DNA of 51,862 nt from Bacteroidales bacterium. GTDB lineage: Bacteria > Bacteroidota > Bacteroidia > Bacteroidales > UBA12170. The position numbers and the translations under genes are program-made. The DNA lies in assembly GCA_016929955.1 (NCBI GenBank), contig JAFGHU010000073.1, forward strand, positions 1 to 51,862, in the 5' to 3' direction. This document shows positions 40,464-49,684 of the stretch, in pieces (position 1 is the first letter of the stretch; each line of letters opens with the position of its first letter). The notes under the pieces are model-generated. The model was not told where the DNA came from and did no database searches. It was given only the letters and a program-made list of their open reading frames with translations.

Positions 40464-40952
40464 TTATAGCGTCCTCCATTTAAACGATGTATTGTCAATA
40501 GCACGTGCTGTTGCCAATATTCCATCCAAATGATCAAATTCGTGTTGAAAAAGCTCGGCCAAATCGTTTTCTGCTATCCATTCTTTTAGTTCCCAGTGCT
40601 CATTATAATAAACGAATTTGATCGATTTATGTCTGTTAACTTTTACCAATAGGTTTGGAAAACTCATACAATCGTCCCAAAGCTCAAACATTTCTTTGCT
40701 TTTATAAACTATTTTGGGATTGATAATAACATAAGGTTTATCCAGATTTACATAAACCAAACGCTTCATAATCCCTAATTGGGGCGCAGCAATTCCCCTT
40801 CCGAAATGGTATTTCTTTCGAATATCTTCCATAGCGGAATGGAGATCATTTACCCAATTATTTATTTCTGGCAGCTCCGATTCTAAAACAGGAATACTAA
40901 CTTCGTTTAATCGTGGATTTCCTATGAGGAGGATATCATCAGCGGTCTTCAT
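40464..40952 (-). CDS. Peptide deformylase-like protein
   Basis: GRGIAAPQLGI motif 1, DDCMSFPN variant motif 2, QHEFDHLDGIL motif 3. Confidence 0.85.
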   Translation of the reverse strand: MKTADDILLIGNPRLNEVSIPVLESELPEINNWVNDLHSAMEDIRKKYHFGRGIAAPQLGIMKRLVYVNLDKPYVIINPKIVYKSKEMFELWDDCMSFPNLLVKVNRHKSIKFVYYNEHWELKEWIAENDLAELFQHEFDHLDGILATARAIDNTSFKWRTL

Positions 40953-41095
40953 AATGCGCTACTATTCTAGTAAAAAACACAACGAATTTAGTGATTATTT
41001 TTAATCATTATGGAGCTACTATGAAAGGATAAAAAAAGAGCACTAATCAGTATAGCAAAATGTTAGGATGACAAGTGGTTGCAAAAATTATTAAT

Positions 41096-41175
41096 TTTTC
41101 TGAGTCACTTTTCCCCTTGGTAGTGTAATAGCTATTTCGCAGAGAATCACAGAGGAGACACCGAGTTGCACAAAG
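41096..41175. repeat. Degenerate intergenic repeat (copy B, related to 2263-2372)
   Basis: Shares TTGGnAGTGnAATAGCTATT and a 28-nt arm CACAGAGGAGACACCGAGTTGCACAAAG, about 21/28 identical to CACAAAGAAGACGCAGAGCAGCTCAAAG of copy A. Confidence 0.65.
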
Positions 41176-41217
41176 TTTATTGAAAGATTATCCTATATTT
41201 AAACACTAATTAATTAC

Positions 41218-41248
41218 AAAAAAAGAAGCCGAAATTAAATCGGCTTCT
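41218..41248 (-). terminator. Rho-independent terminator of the leucyl aminopeptidase gene
   Basis: AGAAGCCGA / TCGGCTTCT 9-bp perfect stem, loop of 7, U-run on the minus strand. Confidence 0.92.
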
Positions 41249-41257
41249 CCAGTTAAG

Positions 41258-42703
41258 TTATTTGCTTACCTGCTTTTTGGCAAAATCGAAAAGCAAGCGA
41301 ACGCCAACACCGGTTCCGCCCACGCCACGGTAATTGAATCTTTTTTCAACCAGCGCAGGGCCTGCAATATCCAAATGGATATAAGGATATTTTGTAAATT
41401 TCTCCAGGAATTTTCCGGCCGTAATGGCGCCACCTTCGCCGCCAGCACCCAAATTGGTCATATCTGCAATATCAGACTTTAGTAGCTCTTCATATTCTTC
41501 CCAGAAAGGAAATTCAACAAGACGTTCTCCGGTTTGTTCTCCGCTTATTTTGAGCGTGTTCATATACGTTTTGCTTTTTGATCCCATAGCTACTATGCCG
41601 TATTTTCCAATAGCATTTGCAGCGGCGCCAGTTAAAGTGGCCAAGTCGATAACCAATGCCGGATCGTATTTTTGAGCATAAGCTAAAGCGTCGGCCAAAA
41701 TCATTCGGCCTTCTGCATCGGTATTTAAGACTTCAACGGTCATTCCGTTAAACATCTTAATAATATCTCCCGAAACATAAGCATTGTTATTCAATCGGTT
41801 ATCGGTGGCCGGAATCAATCCGATAACATAAATAGGCAGTTTTGCTTTTGCGATAGCAAATACAGATCCTGCCACAGCAGCGGCACCTCCCATATCTGCT
41901 TTCATATTATTCATATAAGTTCCGGTTTTGATATTTAATCCGCCGGTATCATAAACAACACCTTTTCCAACAAATACAAAGGGTTTTTTATTGATTGCAT
42001 TTTCTGGTTTCCACTCGAAAATACTAAAAGTAGGAGGGTCGATACTGCCTTTATTTACGGCTAATAATCCGCCCATTTTTAAAGCTTCTATCTTACTTTT
42101 GCCTAAAATTTCTACTTTTGCACCGGCATCTTTTGCAAGCATTTCGATTTCTTTGGCCAATTGTGGCGCATTCATATAATTTACCGGCTCATTAACTAAG
42201 GTTCTTGCTATTAAGGTAGCTTCTGCAACAATATTGAGTTGGTCTATTTCTTCTTGATCAAGGGATTGATCTGTAATGAAAACCGTTTGTAGCGTATTTC
42301 TTTTTGTTTCTTTTTCCGTTTTGTATTTATTAAACTGATAATTGGCTAAAACCATGCCTTCGGTAAAAGCTAAACTTTCTTCAGCCGAAAAAGATAGCGT
42401 ATGAATTCCGATGGATTCTATTTTATTTTCATTCAATAAACCTACAAACTTATCGGCTGCAACTCTCAGTTGCTCAAGGAAATAAAAGTGATTGTCTTTT
42501 TCTTTCACGATTTCAACAAAATCCCAACGATTGTAGCGGTTGAATGAAAAAGAGGTTTTTTTATTGTTTTTCGATTGACCTTCGATATAGGTCAGTTCTT
42601 CGTAAGAAAAAACATTGGCATTCAGCTCATCGAATGATTTTACGAGATATAATACACTGCTCGTTTTATCGAGCGACTTTATTTTTTGGACATTTGTATA
42701 CAT
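41258..42703 (-). CDS. Leucyl aminopeptidase (M17 family)
   Basis: FVGKGVVYDTGGLNIKTGTYMNNMKADMGGAAAV, NTDAEGRMILADALAYA M17 signature. Confidence 0.94.
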   Translation of the reverse strand: MYTNVQKIKSLDKTSSVLYLVKSFDELNANVFSYEELTYIEGQSKNNKKTSFSFNRYNRWDFVEIVKEKDNHFYFLEQLRVAADKFVGLLNENKIESIGIHTLSFSAEESLAFTEGMVLANYQFNKYKTEKETKRNTLQTVFITDQSLDQEEIDQLNIVAEATLIARTLVNEPVNYMNAPQLAKEIEMLAKDAGAKVEILGKSKIEALKMGGLLAVNKGSIDPPTFSIFEWKPENAINKKPFVFVGKGVVYDTGGLNIKTGTYMNNMKADMGGAAAVAGSVFAIAKAKLPIYVIGLIPATDNRLNNNAYVSGDIIKMFNGMTVEVLNTDAEGRMILADALAYAQKYDPALVIDLATLTGAAANAIGKYGIVAMGSKSKTYMNTLKISGEQTGERLVEFPFWEEYEELLKSDIADMTNLGAGGEGGAITAGKFLEKFTKYPYIHLDIAGPALVEKRFNYRGVGGTGVGVRLLFDFAKKQVSK

Positions 42704-42840
42704 TGGAAAATCTATTTTATTTTTAAGTCAACAAAGGTAATGAAATTCGTTGCTTGCACTAAAGGCCATCAAATAGAATTCTCATTTTAAGTCAATTTAA
42801 CTTTCGATACGCATTTTTTTGTGGAAAAAGAAATTAGTCT

Positions 42841-42848
42841 TATTTTTG
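42841..42848 (+). promoter_or_regulatory. -7 element TATTTTTG upstream of frr
   Basis: TAnnTTTG match 24 nt before the ATG. Confidence 0.5.
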
Positions 42849-42872
42849 TTAGGCAATAAAAACAGATAAAAC

Positions 42873-43436
42873 ATGACGGAAGAATCGAAAATGATCTTAG
42901 AGGATGCAAAGGAAGGGATGGAAAAAGCCATCGACCATTTAATCCATTCGTTTAAAAAAATACGAGCCGGAAAAGCAAATCCTCAAATGTTATTAGGTGT
43001 AAAAGCAGAGTTCTATGGATCTTTAACACCAATAGAACAGATGTCGAATATTTCCACACCCGATCCTCGTCAGATTACTGTGCAGCCTTGGGATAAGAGC
43101 ACATTAAGCGCTATCGAAAAGGCCATTATGAATGCCAATTTGGGTTTTAATCCGCAAAATGATGGCGAATTAATCCGGATAACGGTTCCGCCACTTACGG
43201 AAGAACGTCGTTTTGATTTGGTTAAATCGGCTAAAAGTGAGTCGGAACACAGTAAAATTACTATTCGTAATATCCGTCGTTCGGCCAATGATATGGCTAA
43301 AGGGATGAAAGACGAAGGTGTTTCTGAAGACGAAATTAAAGACGTTGAAGCCGAAATACAAAATTTAACGAATACCTATATTGCTAAAGCCGATGCGCTT
43401 TGCTCCGAAAAAGAAGAGGAAATCACAACGATTTAA
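42873..43436 (+). CDS. frr: Ribosome recycling factor
   Basis: IRAGKANPQMLLGVKAEFYGSLTPIEQMSNIS, RNIRRSANDMAKGM, EKEEEITTI. Confidence 0.97.
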   Translation: MTEESKMILEDAKEGMEKAIDHLIHSFKKIRAGKANPQMLLGVKAEFYGSLTPIEQMSNISTPDPRQITVQPWDKSTLSAIEKAIMNANLGFNPQNDGELIRITVPPLTEERRFDLVKSAKSESEHSKITIRNIRRSANDMAKGMKDEGVSEDEIKDVEAEIQNLTNTYIAKADALCSEKEEEITTI

Positions 43437-43520
43437 TACTTAAGCATCGCTACCATCAATAACGCAACATCTTGATTATATTAATATTACGCTAAAAAGC
43501 ACGTCAAAATATGCTTGCTC

Positions 43521-44219
43521 TTATTGAACAGCAAAATAAGCTTCCAGCTCGGTAAGCGTATCTTTCTTTGTTTCGATATCATGAACAATTGCTCCTTGGT
43601 GCAAAACTACGATACGTTTGCAAACTTCGGTTACATGATTTAAATCGTGACTGGAAATAAGCATCGTCATTTGTGTTTTTTCTTGAAGTTCTTTGAGCAA
43701 TTTTTTCAGGCGGAATTGGGTAGTTGGGTCTAAGCTCGAAAAGGGTTCGTCGAGGATAAGAATTTCCGGTTTGGTCATAATGGCTGCCGAAATCCCAATC
43801 TTTTTTTGATTTCCTTTGGATAAATCGCGGATATACTTTTTCTTTCCTAAGATTTCATCGTTAAAGAAATCGGAGAAAGAATTCAGAAATGCATCAATTT
43901 CTTCTTGTGGAAGATGATTTATTTTGCCAATAAACTGAAAATACTCTTCCGGAGTAAGGTAATCGATTAAAAAACCCTCATCCAAATAAGAGCCCGTATA
44001 ATCTTTCCAGTGTTCGGAATTGGCAGTAGCCATTTCTTTCGAAAAAACCTGTCCGCTATTTGCTTTAATCAAATCCAGAATTAAACGAAAAAAAGTGGTC
44101 TTTCCTGCGCCGTTATTGCCGACCAGGCCAAAACTTTCGCCTTTATTAATGTTTAATTCCGGTATATTTAAAACGGTTTGTTCGCCGTAAACTTTAGTTA
44201 AATCTTTTACTTTTATCAT
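43521..44219 (-). CDS. ABC transporter ATP-binding protein
   Basis: Walker A GNNGAGKTT, LSKGNQKKIGISAA signature, LILDEPFSSLDP. Confidence 0.93.
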   Translation of the reverse strand: MIKVKDLTKVYGEQTVLNIPELNINKGESFGLVGNNGAGKTTFFRLILDLIKANSGQVFSKEMATANSEHWKDYTGSYLDEGFLIDYLTPEEYFQFIGKINHLPQEEIDAFLNSFSDFFNDEILGKKKYIRDLSKGNQKKIGISAAIMTKPEILILDEPFSSLDPTTQFRLKKLLKELQEKTQMTMLISSHDLNHVTEVCKRIVVLHQGAIVHDIETKKDTLTELEAYFAVQ

Positions 44220-44248
44220 GGAAAATGTTTTTTTTTAATTACGTATGT

Positions 44249-45730
44249 TTAGCCTTTTTGTCTATAGCCTTCGGCAATAGCATAGCGTTTTTTTCGGAAA
44301 TTATTAACGGCTAATTTTATTAAACTCTGATTAAACAGTAAGCCAATAACGCCTAGTCCGCCGAGAGTTAGAACTGCCGGAACAAATCCGAAGAATGCAC
44401 TTACAGGCCAATAAATCAATGCAGGAACAGCCAATAAGGGAATAACCAAAACAAAATTGTTAGCGCCAACACCTTGGTAATTCATCATAGCACCTTTGCT
44501 TAAATCCATCCGTTTTTTATTGAACGAGGCCATATACAATAATAAAGGTGCATTTACGCCTAAGTTGTAGAATAGCGAAGCAAAATTTACCCAAAATATT
44601 TTCATCCCGAAATACAGATAAGGAATAGTGAAAAAATATAAGATAAGCGTTGGGATAACCAATAAAAAGTATTTGGCTTTAAAATAATCCTGAATCCCAA
44701 TATTGGAGCTGAGTATCAGATCGAAATGAGAACTTTCCCAAGCTAAAAGGTACTGGCCATAGGCGATTAAAAAACCGCCGGTGACAAAAATACCCACAAA
44801 AACCAAAAATCCCAGCATGTCTTTGTACGCATCTTGAGGATAAAAAAACAAGCCGTAAAGCAAGAAAAAAGGAATTAGAAATACGACTGATTTAGACCGC
44901 TTATTTCTTAAAATTAGTTTTATCTCGCCCAAAACCAATTCGCCTGTTTTACCAAAATTTTGCAATAGGTTTAGCTTTGCCGAAATATTTTCACCTTCTG
45001 TTTTCTTGGGTGATAAATCGTCGAGGTAGCTGTTTTTATGGATCAAACTCAGATTCCAAAAAACAAAACTAAGTGCTGAAAACAAGGGCAGTAAAACCCA
45101 CAACCAGTTGCTTTGAAGTTGAGTAAAATACCAAAGCGAGATATCTGAAACAGAAAATAAATCGTATCGATCTAAAATACCCAATAGTGCAATAGCCGAG
45201 ATTAAAAGGAGTATTATTTTAGGATTTAGCGTAAATTTTCGTTTGAAATAAATCAGTTTAAAATTGGCGGTAAGCTCGAAAAGGAAAACAGATAGGAACC
45301 ATATAAAGGCCTGAAAACCACTAAACTCCTCGGTCATATAGCCTAAGGCGAAAGGCAGAAACAAAAGGAAAGGAACAAAATTAAAGAAACTGGTCAGCGA
45401 TTTAAAAATCATAAACCATCCAATTGTTCGTCGTTTTATGCGCAGATGCAAATAAGGAATAATTTCCATTGCCGGAAGGCTTTGCAGAAAAAAGCGCATC
45501 ATAAAACCGATGATAAAATAATAAATGATTATTTTCGAGAGCGTGATATCGGCGTTTACATTTTTTACTACCTCTTCTAAAACCTTATCTAGAAAAAGCC
45601 CGAGCATTAAAACATATAAGAGCATTATTAACATAAAAAATCCGATAATAATATTTAGCGCAACATTTTTTTGCCAAATACTCGATCGGATTTCTTGTTT
45701 CCACTGGTGTTGGATAAACCATTTAATCAT
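44249..45730 (-). CDS. DUF5687-like ABC transporter permease
   Basis: Polytopic membrane protein adjacent to the ABC ATPase; WKQEIRSSIWQKNVALNIIIGFFMLIMLLYVLMLGLFLDK N-terminus. Confidence 0.75.
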   Translation of the reverse strand: MIKWFIQHQWKQEIRSSIWQKNVALNIIIGFFMLIMLLYVLMLGLFLDKVLEEVVKNVNADITLSKIIIYYFIIGFMMRFFLQSLPAMEIIPYLHLRIKRRTIGWFMIFKSLTSFFNFVPFLLFLPFALGYMTEEFSGFQAFIWFLSVFLFELTANFKLIYFKRKFTLNPKIILLLISAIALLGILDRYDLFSVSDISLWYFTQLQSNWLWVLLPLFSALSFVFWNLSLIHKNSYLDDLSPKKTEGENISAKLNLLQNFGKTGELVLGEIKLILRNKRSKSVVFLIPFFLLYGLFFYPQDAYKDMLGFLVFVGIFVTGGFLIAYGQYLLAWESSHFDLILSSNIGIQDYFKAKYFLLVIPTLILYFFTIPYLYFGMKIFWVNFASLFYNLGVNAPLLLYMASFNKKRMDLSKGAMMNYQGVGANNFVLVIPLLAVPALIYWPVSAFFGFVPAVLTLGGLGVIGLLFNQSLIKLAVNNFRKKRYAIAEGYRQKG

Positions 45731-45773
45731 AGTGATGTATTTATTTCAAAAGTAGGCTTTTCTTATATTCCAT

Positions 45774-45816
45774 AAAAAAAGAAACTGTTAAAGCTGTGCT
45801 AAATTTTTAACAGTTT
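45774..45816 (-). terminator. Terminator-like hairpin in a divergent intergenic region
   Basis: AAACTGTTAAA (45782-45792) / TTTAACAGTTT (45806-45816) perfect 11-bp inverted repeat with a 7-A run at 45774-45780 (U-run on the minus strand). Confidence 0.65.
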
Positions 45817-45881
45817 ATCAACAACCCAATTTAGGCAAGGCTCGTTAACTAAGTTTTGAAAAAGATTCCTAAAGGATTTAT

Positions 45882-45889
45882 TATCTTTG
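45882..45889 (+). promoter_or_regulatory. -7 element TATCTTTG upstream of KilA-N gene
   Basis: TAnnTTTG match. Confidence 0.5.
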
Positions 45890-45982
45890 TTTAGCTCCAT
45901 TTTGAAGAATTGGACATGCAATTTTACTGTGAATTGGAATATAAGCCTATAGAGAGGCTTAAACACGAATAGATTTTTGATT

Positions 45983-46795
45983 ATGGCTAAATTAAACGTA
46001 AAAGACACAGAAATAACAATTATTTCATTTGCTGAAAAAGATTATATTTCTTTAACTGACATGGCCAATGCAAAAGATAGCGAAAGCCGTGCTGCTGATA
46101 TTATTAAAAATTGGCTCAGAAATAGATATACACTTGAATTTCTGGGTACTTGGGAAATAATACATAATCCAAATTTTAAAGTGGTCGAATTTGACCACTT
46201 TAAATCAAGGGCAGGTTTACCAAGTTTTGTTTTAAGTGTTTCGGAATGGATAGAAAAAACGGATGCAATCGGAATAATTGTAAAAAAGGGTAAATATGGA
46301 GGAACCTATGCTCAAAAAGATATTGCTTTTGAATTCGGTTCAGCTATAAGTGTCACCTTTAAGCTTTATTTGATAAACGAATTCCAACGTTTAAAGGAAG
46401 AAGAACAAAAACTTTTGGGATGGTCGGCAAAGCGAGAATTGGCAAAGCTAAACTATCATATTCACACTGATGCTATAAAACGAAATCTAATACCCGATGA
46501 GCTTTCGTCTGCTCAAACTTCAATTATTTATGCCAATGAGGCTGATGTTTTAAATGTGGCTATGTTTGGGATTACTGCAAAACAATGGCGCGATGCGAAT
46601 CCGAATTTGAAAGGAAATATTCGGGATTATGCTACAATTAATGAATTGATATGTCTTTCGAATATGGAAAACTTGAATGCCGTATTTATAAGCGAGAAAC
46701 TAAAGCAAAAAGAAAGACTGATCAAACTAAATCAAATTGCGATTCAACAAATGAGAATTTTACAAGAAATGGGACAGCGGAAAATATTAAAATAA
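45983..46795 (+). CDS. KilA-N domain-containing protein
   Basis: DYISLTDMANAKDSESRAADIIKNWLRNRYTLEFLGTWEIIHNPNFKVVEFDHF...SVSEWIEKTDAIGIIVKKGKYGGTYAQKDIAFEFGSAIS. Start trimmed to ATGGCTAAA at 45983. Confidence 0.88.
   Translation: MAKLNVKDTEITIISFAEKDYISLTDMANAKDSESRAADIIKNWLRNRYTLEFLGTWEIIHNPNFKVVEFDHFKSRAGLPSFVLSVSEWIEKTDAIGIIVKKGKYGGTYAQKDIAFEFGSAISVTFKLYLINEFQRLKEEEQKLLGWSAKRELAKLNYHIHTDAIKRNLIPDELSSAQTSIIYANEADVLNVAMFGITAKQWRDANPNLKGNIRDYATINELICLSNMENLNAVFISEKLKQKERLIKLNQIAIQQMRILQEMGQRKILK
46175..46204. repeat. Perfect 12-bp inverted repeat inside the KilA-N CDS
   Basis: TTTAAAGTGGTC-GAATTT-GACCACTTTAAA. Confidence 0.7.
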
Positions 46796-46915
46796 ATTAA
46801 TCACTTAGGAATATATACGATAAGCACTTGTGTTTGGATTTGTCTAACATAATCCAAATCTAAAATCATGTCTTTTCTCAAAGTGAAACGCTGACTTATT
46901 TTGATGTAGAATTTC

Positions 46916-46923
46916 TATCTTTG
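46916..46923 (+). promoter_or_regulatory. -7 element TATCTTTG upstream of priA
   Basis: TAnnTTTG match 17 nt before the ATG. Confidence 0.55.
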
Positions 46924-46940
46924 TTAGCGAATAAAACACA

Positions 46941-49430
46941 ATGAATAGAATAACGCTTTTTGCCGACCTTATTTTCCCGCTTCCCATCGAAGGCACATTT
47001 ACTTATCGAATTCCGTTCGAGCTGAATAATGATGTGCGAGTAGGAATGCGTGTAGTGGTGCAGTTTGGTAAAAAGAAAGTGTATACAGCGCTTGTGCGTT
47101 CCATTCACCAAAATCCTCCCCAAAAATATATCCCTAAATATGTATTGGCCGTTCTTGACGAAAAGCCTCTGGTAAATGAAAAACAGTTTGCCTTTTGGGA
47201 GTGGATGGCCGATTATTATATGACTACACTAGGCGAAGTAATGAATGCGGCACTTCCAAGTGCCCTAAAACTGGCTAGTGAGTCTAAGGTGGTGATTCAT
47301 CCGGATTTTGATCGTGATTATAAAAAGCTGAACGAAAAAGAGTATTTAATAGTGGAAGCTTTGGAATTGCAAAACGTATTGAGTCTGTCTGATGTGGAGT
47401 CGATTAGCGAGCAGAAAAAAGTGTTCCCGCTGATAAAGACCTTGATTGAGAAAAAAGTGATTTTACTCGAGGAGGAACTAAAGGAAAAGTATATTCCGAA
47501 AATAGAAACTTATGTTCAGCTCGTTCCTGATTATCAAAGCGATGAAGCCTTAAAACTTTTGTTCGACGAGTTGGAAAAAAGAGCCTATAAGCAGCTTGAA
47601 GTAGTAATGGCTTATCTTCAGTTGGCATCGAATACAGAAGAGCAATTTCCTGAAATAAAAAAATCGATTCTGATCAATCGCGTCGAAAATGGGGCGCCGG
47701 CCTATAACGCCTTAGAGAAAAAAGGCATTTTTACCTCGCTTATGCGCAAAGAAAGTCGCCTGTTTACTAAAGAAGCTACCGATCATTCTTCCTCTATTCT
47801 TTTAAGCGATGATCAAGCCACAGCGCTGTTTGAAATTGAGAATCAGTTTAAAGAAAAGAATCAATGCTTGCTTTATGGAATTACGGGTAGCGGTAAAACA
47901 GAACTTTATATTAAATTAATAGCCGATACTATTGCCGCCGGAAAACAAGTGCTTTATCTATTACCTGAAATAGCATTAACGGCTCAGATTATCAACCGTT
48001 TAAGTCGTTATTTTGGAAAAAAGGTAGGTGTTTATCATTCGCGTTATAACCAAAATGAACAGGTCGAGATTTGGAATAAAGTTTTAGAACAAGACCGTTT
48101 TTCGACAGATGCCTATGAAATTATTTTATCCGCGCGCTCAGGGATATTTTTGCCCTATTCCAATCTGGGTTTAATTATTGTTGACGAAGAACACGATACT
48201 TCTTATAAGCAACACGATCCGGCCCCGCGTTATCATGCGCGTGATGCAGCTTTGGTTTTGGCTCATATGCACAAGGCAAAAGTTTTAATGGGAACGGCAA
48301 CACCTTCTGTGGAGTCTTATTATAATGCCCGTAGAGGAAAGTATGGACTGGTAAATTTATCGAGCCGATTTGGCGAAAGTAGACTCCCTGAAATTTTAGT
48401 AGCCGATATCAAAGTAGAAACACGCAGAAAGATGATGCGATCGCATTTCTCTTCTTTTCTTTTAAATCATATTGAAAAGGCGCTCGAAAATAAAGAACAG
48501 GTTATTTTGTTTCAAAACCGACGAGGTTTTTCTCCTCGATTAGAATGTGAGGTGTGCAATTGGATTCCGGAATGTGTGAATTGCGATATTAGCCTGGTTT
48601 ATCATAAACAACATAACCGACTGAAGTGTCATATCTGCGGATATTCTACTTCTGTACCCACAAAATGCGGCAGTTGTGGGAGTCACGATGTGAAAATGCG
48701 AGGTTTCGGCACGGAAAAAGTAGAAGAAGATTTAGCTATTATTTTGCCTAAAGCCAAGATTAAACGCATGGACTTGGACACCACCCGAAGCAAATATGCT
48801 TATGAGCAAATTTTTAAGGATTTTGAAGAACGAAATATCGATATACTTATTGGAACTCAAATGGTTACCAAAGGCTTGGATTTTGATAATGTGGGCATTG
48901 TGGGTGTTTTAAATGCCGATAATATGCTTAATTATCCTGATTTTCGTTCCTTCGAGCGTAGTTTTCAAATGATGACTCAGGTAAGTGGCAGAGCCGGACG
49001 AAAAAATAAAACGGGGAAAGTAATCATTCAAACCTTTAGTCCTTATCATGCTGTTATTCGCTATGTTATTGACAATAATTATCAAGAAATGTATGATAGT
49101 CAGATATTGGAACGGCGCAATTTTCACTACCCGCCTTATTATCGGTTGATAAAATTTAGTTTAAAACATAAAGATTTTCACTTGTTGAATAATGCAGCCC
49201 AGGAGTTTACTAATTTATTGCGGAAAGCATTTGGTGATGCTGTTTTAGGGCCGGAATATCCAATGGTTTCCAGAGTGCGTGGTTTGTTTGTAAAAGACAG
49301 TATGTTGAAACTTAATAAAGACAAGTCGAATGCGCAAATGAAAGATTTGGCTAAACAATGTATCAAGCAATTTCGTGAACTTAGCATTTATAATTCAGTG
49401 CGATTGATTATTGATGTTGATCCATATTGA
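46941..49430 (+). CDS. priA: Primosomal protein N' (replication restart helicase PriA)
   Basis: LLYGITGSGKTELYIKLI, VDEEHDTSYKQHDPAPRYHARDAA, zinc-binding CEVCNWIPECVNCDISLVYHKQHNRLKCHICGY, GTQMVTKGLDFDNV. Confidence 0.97.
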   Translation: MNRITLFADLIFPLPIEGTFTYRIPFELNNDVRVGMRVVVQFGKKKVYTALVRSIHQNPPQKYIPKYVLAVLDEKPLVNEKQFAFWEWMADYYMTTLGEVMNAALPSALKLASESKVVIHPDFDRDYKKLNEKEYLIVEALELQNVLSLSDVESISEQKKVFPLIKTLIEKKVILLEEELKEKYIPKIETYVQLVPDYQSDEALKLLFDELEKRAYKQLEVVMAYLQLASNTEEQFPEIKKSILINRVENGAPAYNALEKKGIFTSLMRKESRLFTKEATDHSSSILLSDDQATALFEIENQFKEKNQCLLYGITGSGKTELYIKLIADTIAAGKQVLYLLPEIALTAQIINRLSRYFGKKVGVYHSRYNQNEQVEIWNKVLEQDRFSTDAYEIILSARSGIFLPYSNLGLIIVDEEHDTSYKQHDPAPRYHARDAALVLAHMHKAKVLMGTATPSVESYYNARRGKYGLVNLSSRFGESRLPEILVADIKVETRRKMMRSHFSSFLLNHIEKALENKEQVILFQNRRGFSPRLECEVCNWIPECVNCDISLVYHKQHNRLKCHICGYSTSVPTKCGSCGSHDVKMRGFGTEKVEEDLAIILPKAKIKRMDLDTTRSKYAYEQIFKDFEERNIDILIGTQMVTKGLDFDNVGIVGVLNADNMLNYPDFRSFERSFQMMTQVSGRAGRKNKTGKVIIQTFSPYHAVIRYVIDNNYQEMYDSQILERRNFHYPPYYRLIKFSLKHKDFHLLNNAAQEFTNLLRKAFGDAVLGPEYPMVSRVRGLFVKDSMLKLNKDKSNAQMKDLAKQCIKQFRELSIYNSVRLIIDVDPY

Positions 49431-49437
49431 TTTTTTT

Positions 49438-49532
49438 AACGCGAAGAGCGCAAAGTTATTTTCGCAAAGCACGCAATAATGGATCATATTTTATTTGCGA
49501 TCCTTGCGTCACTTCCTAGCGGCCATTGCGTT
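49438..49532. repeat. Degenerate palindromic intergenic repeat (copy C)
   Basis: AACGCGAAGAGCGCAAAGTTATTTTCGCAAAGCACGCAATAA inverted against the reverse complement of TTTATTTGCGATCCTTGCGTCACTTCCTAGCGGCCATTGCGTT. Confidence 0.6.
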
Positions 49533-49684
49533 TATTTTTTTTGCCTGCCTTTGGTATATTTTATAAGATCAAATTGTAAGTGTCACACAAATAGAATTGT
49601 AAGGTTTGTAAGTTGTTTGAGTCATCGAAATAATTTATCTGTACTTGAATAATATAGCAGTTTTATAAAATAATTCAAATATAC

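Noticed and set aside
45799-46008. Minus-strand ORF of 69 aa overlapping the KilA-N leader
   Set aside because: Composition looks like intergenic translation with no family signal; only the nearby hairpin, not this ORF, is reported.
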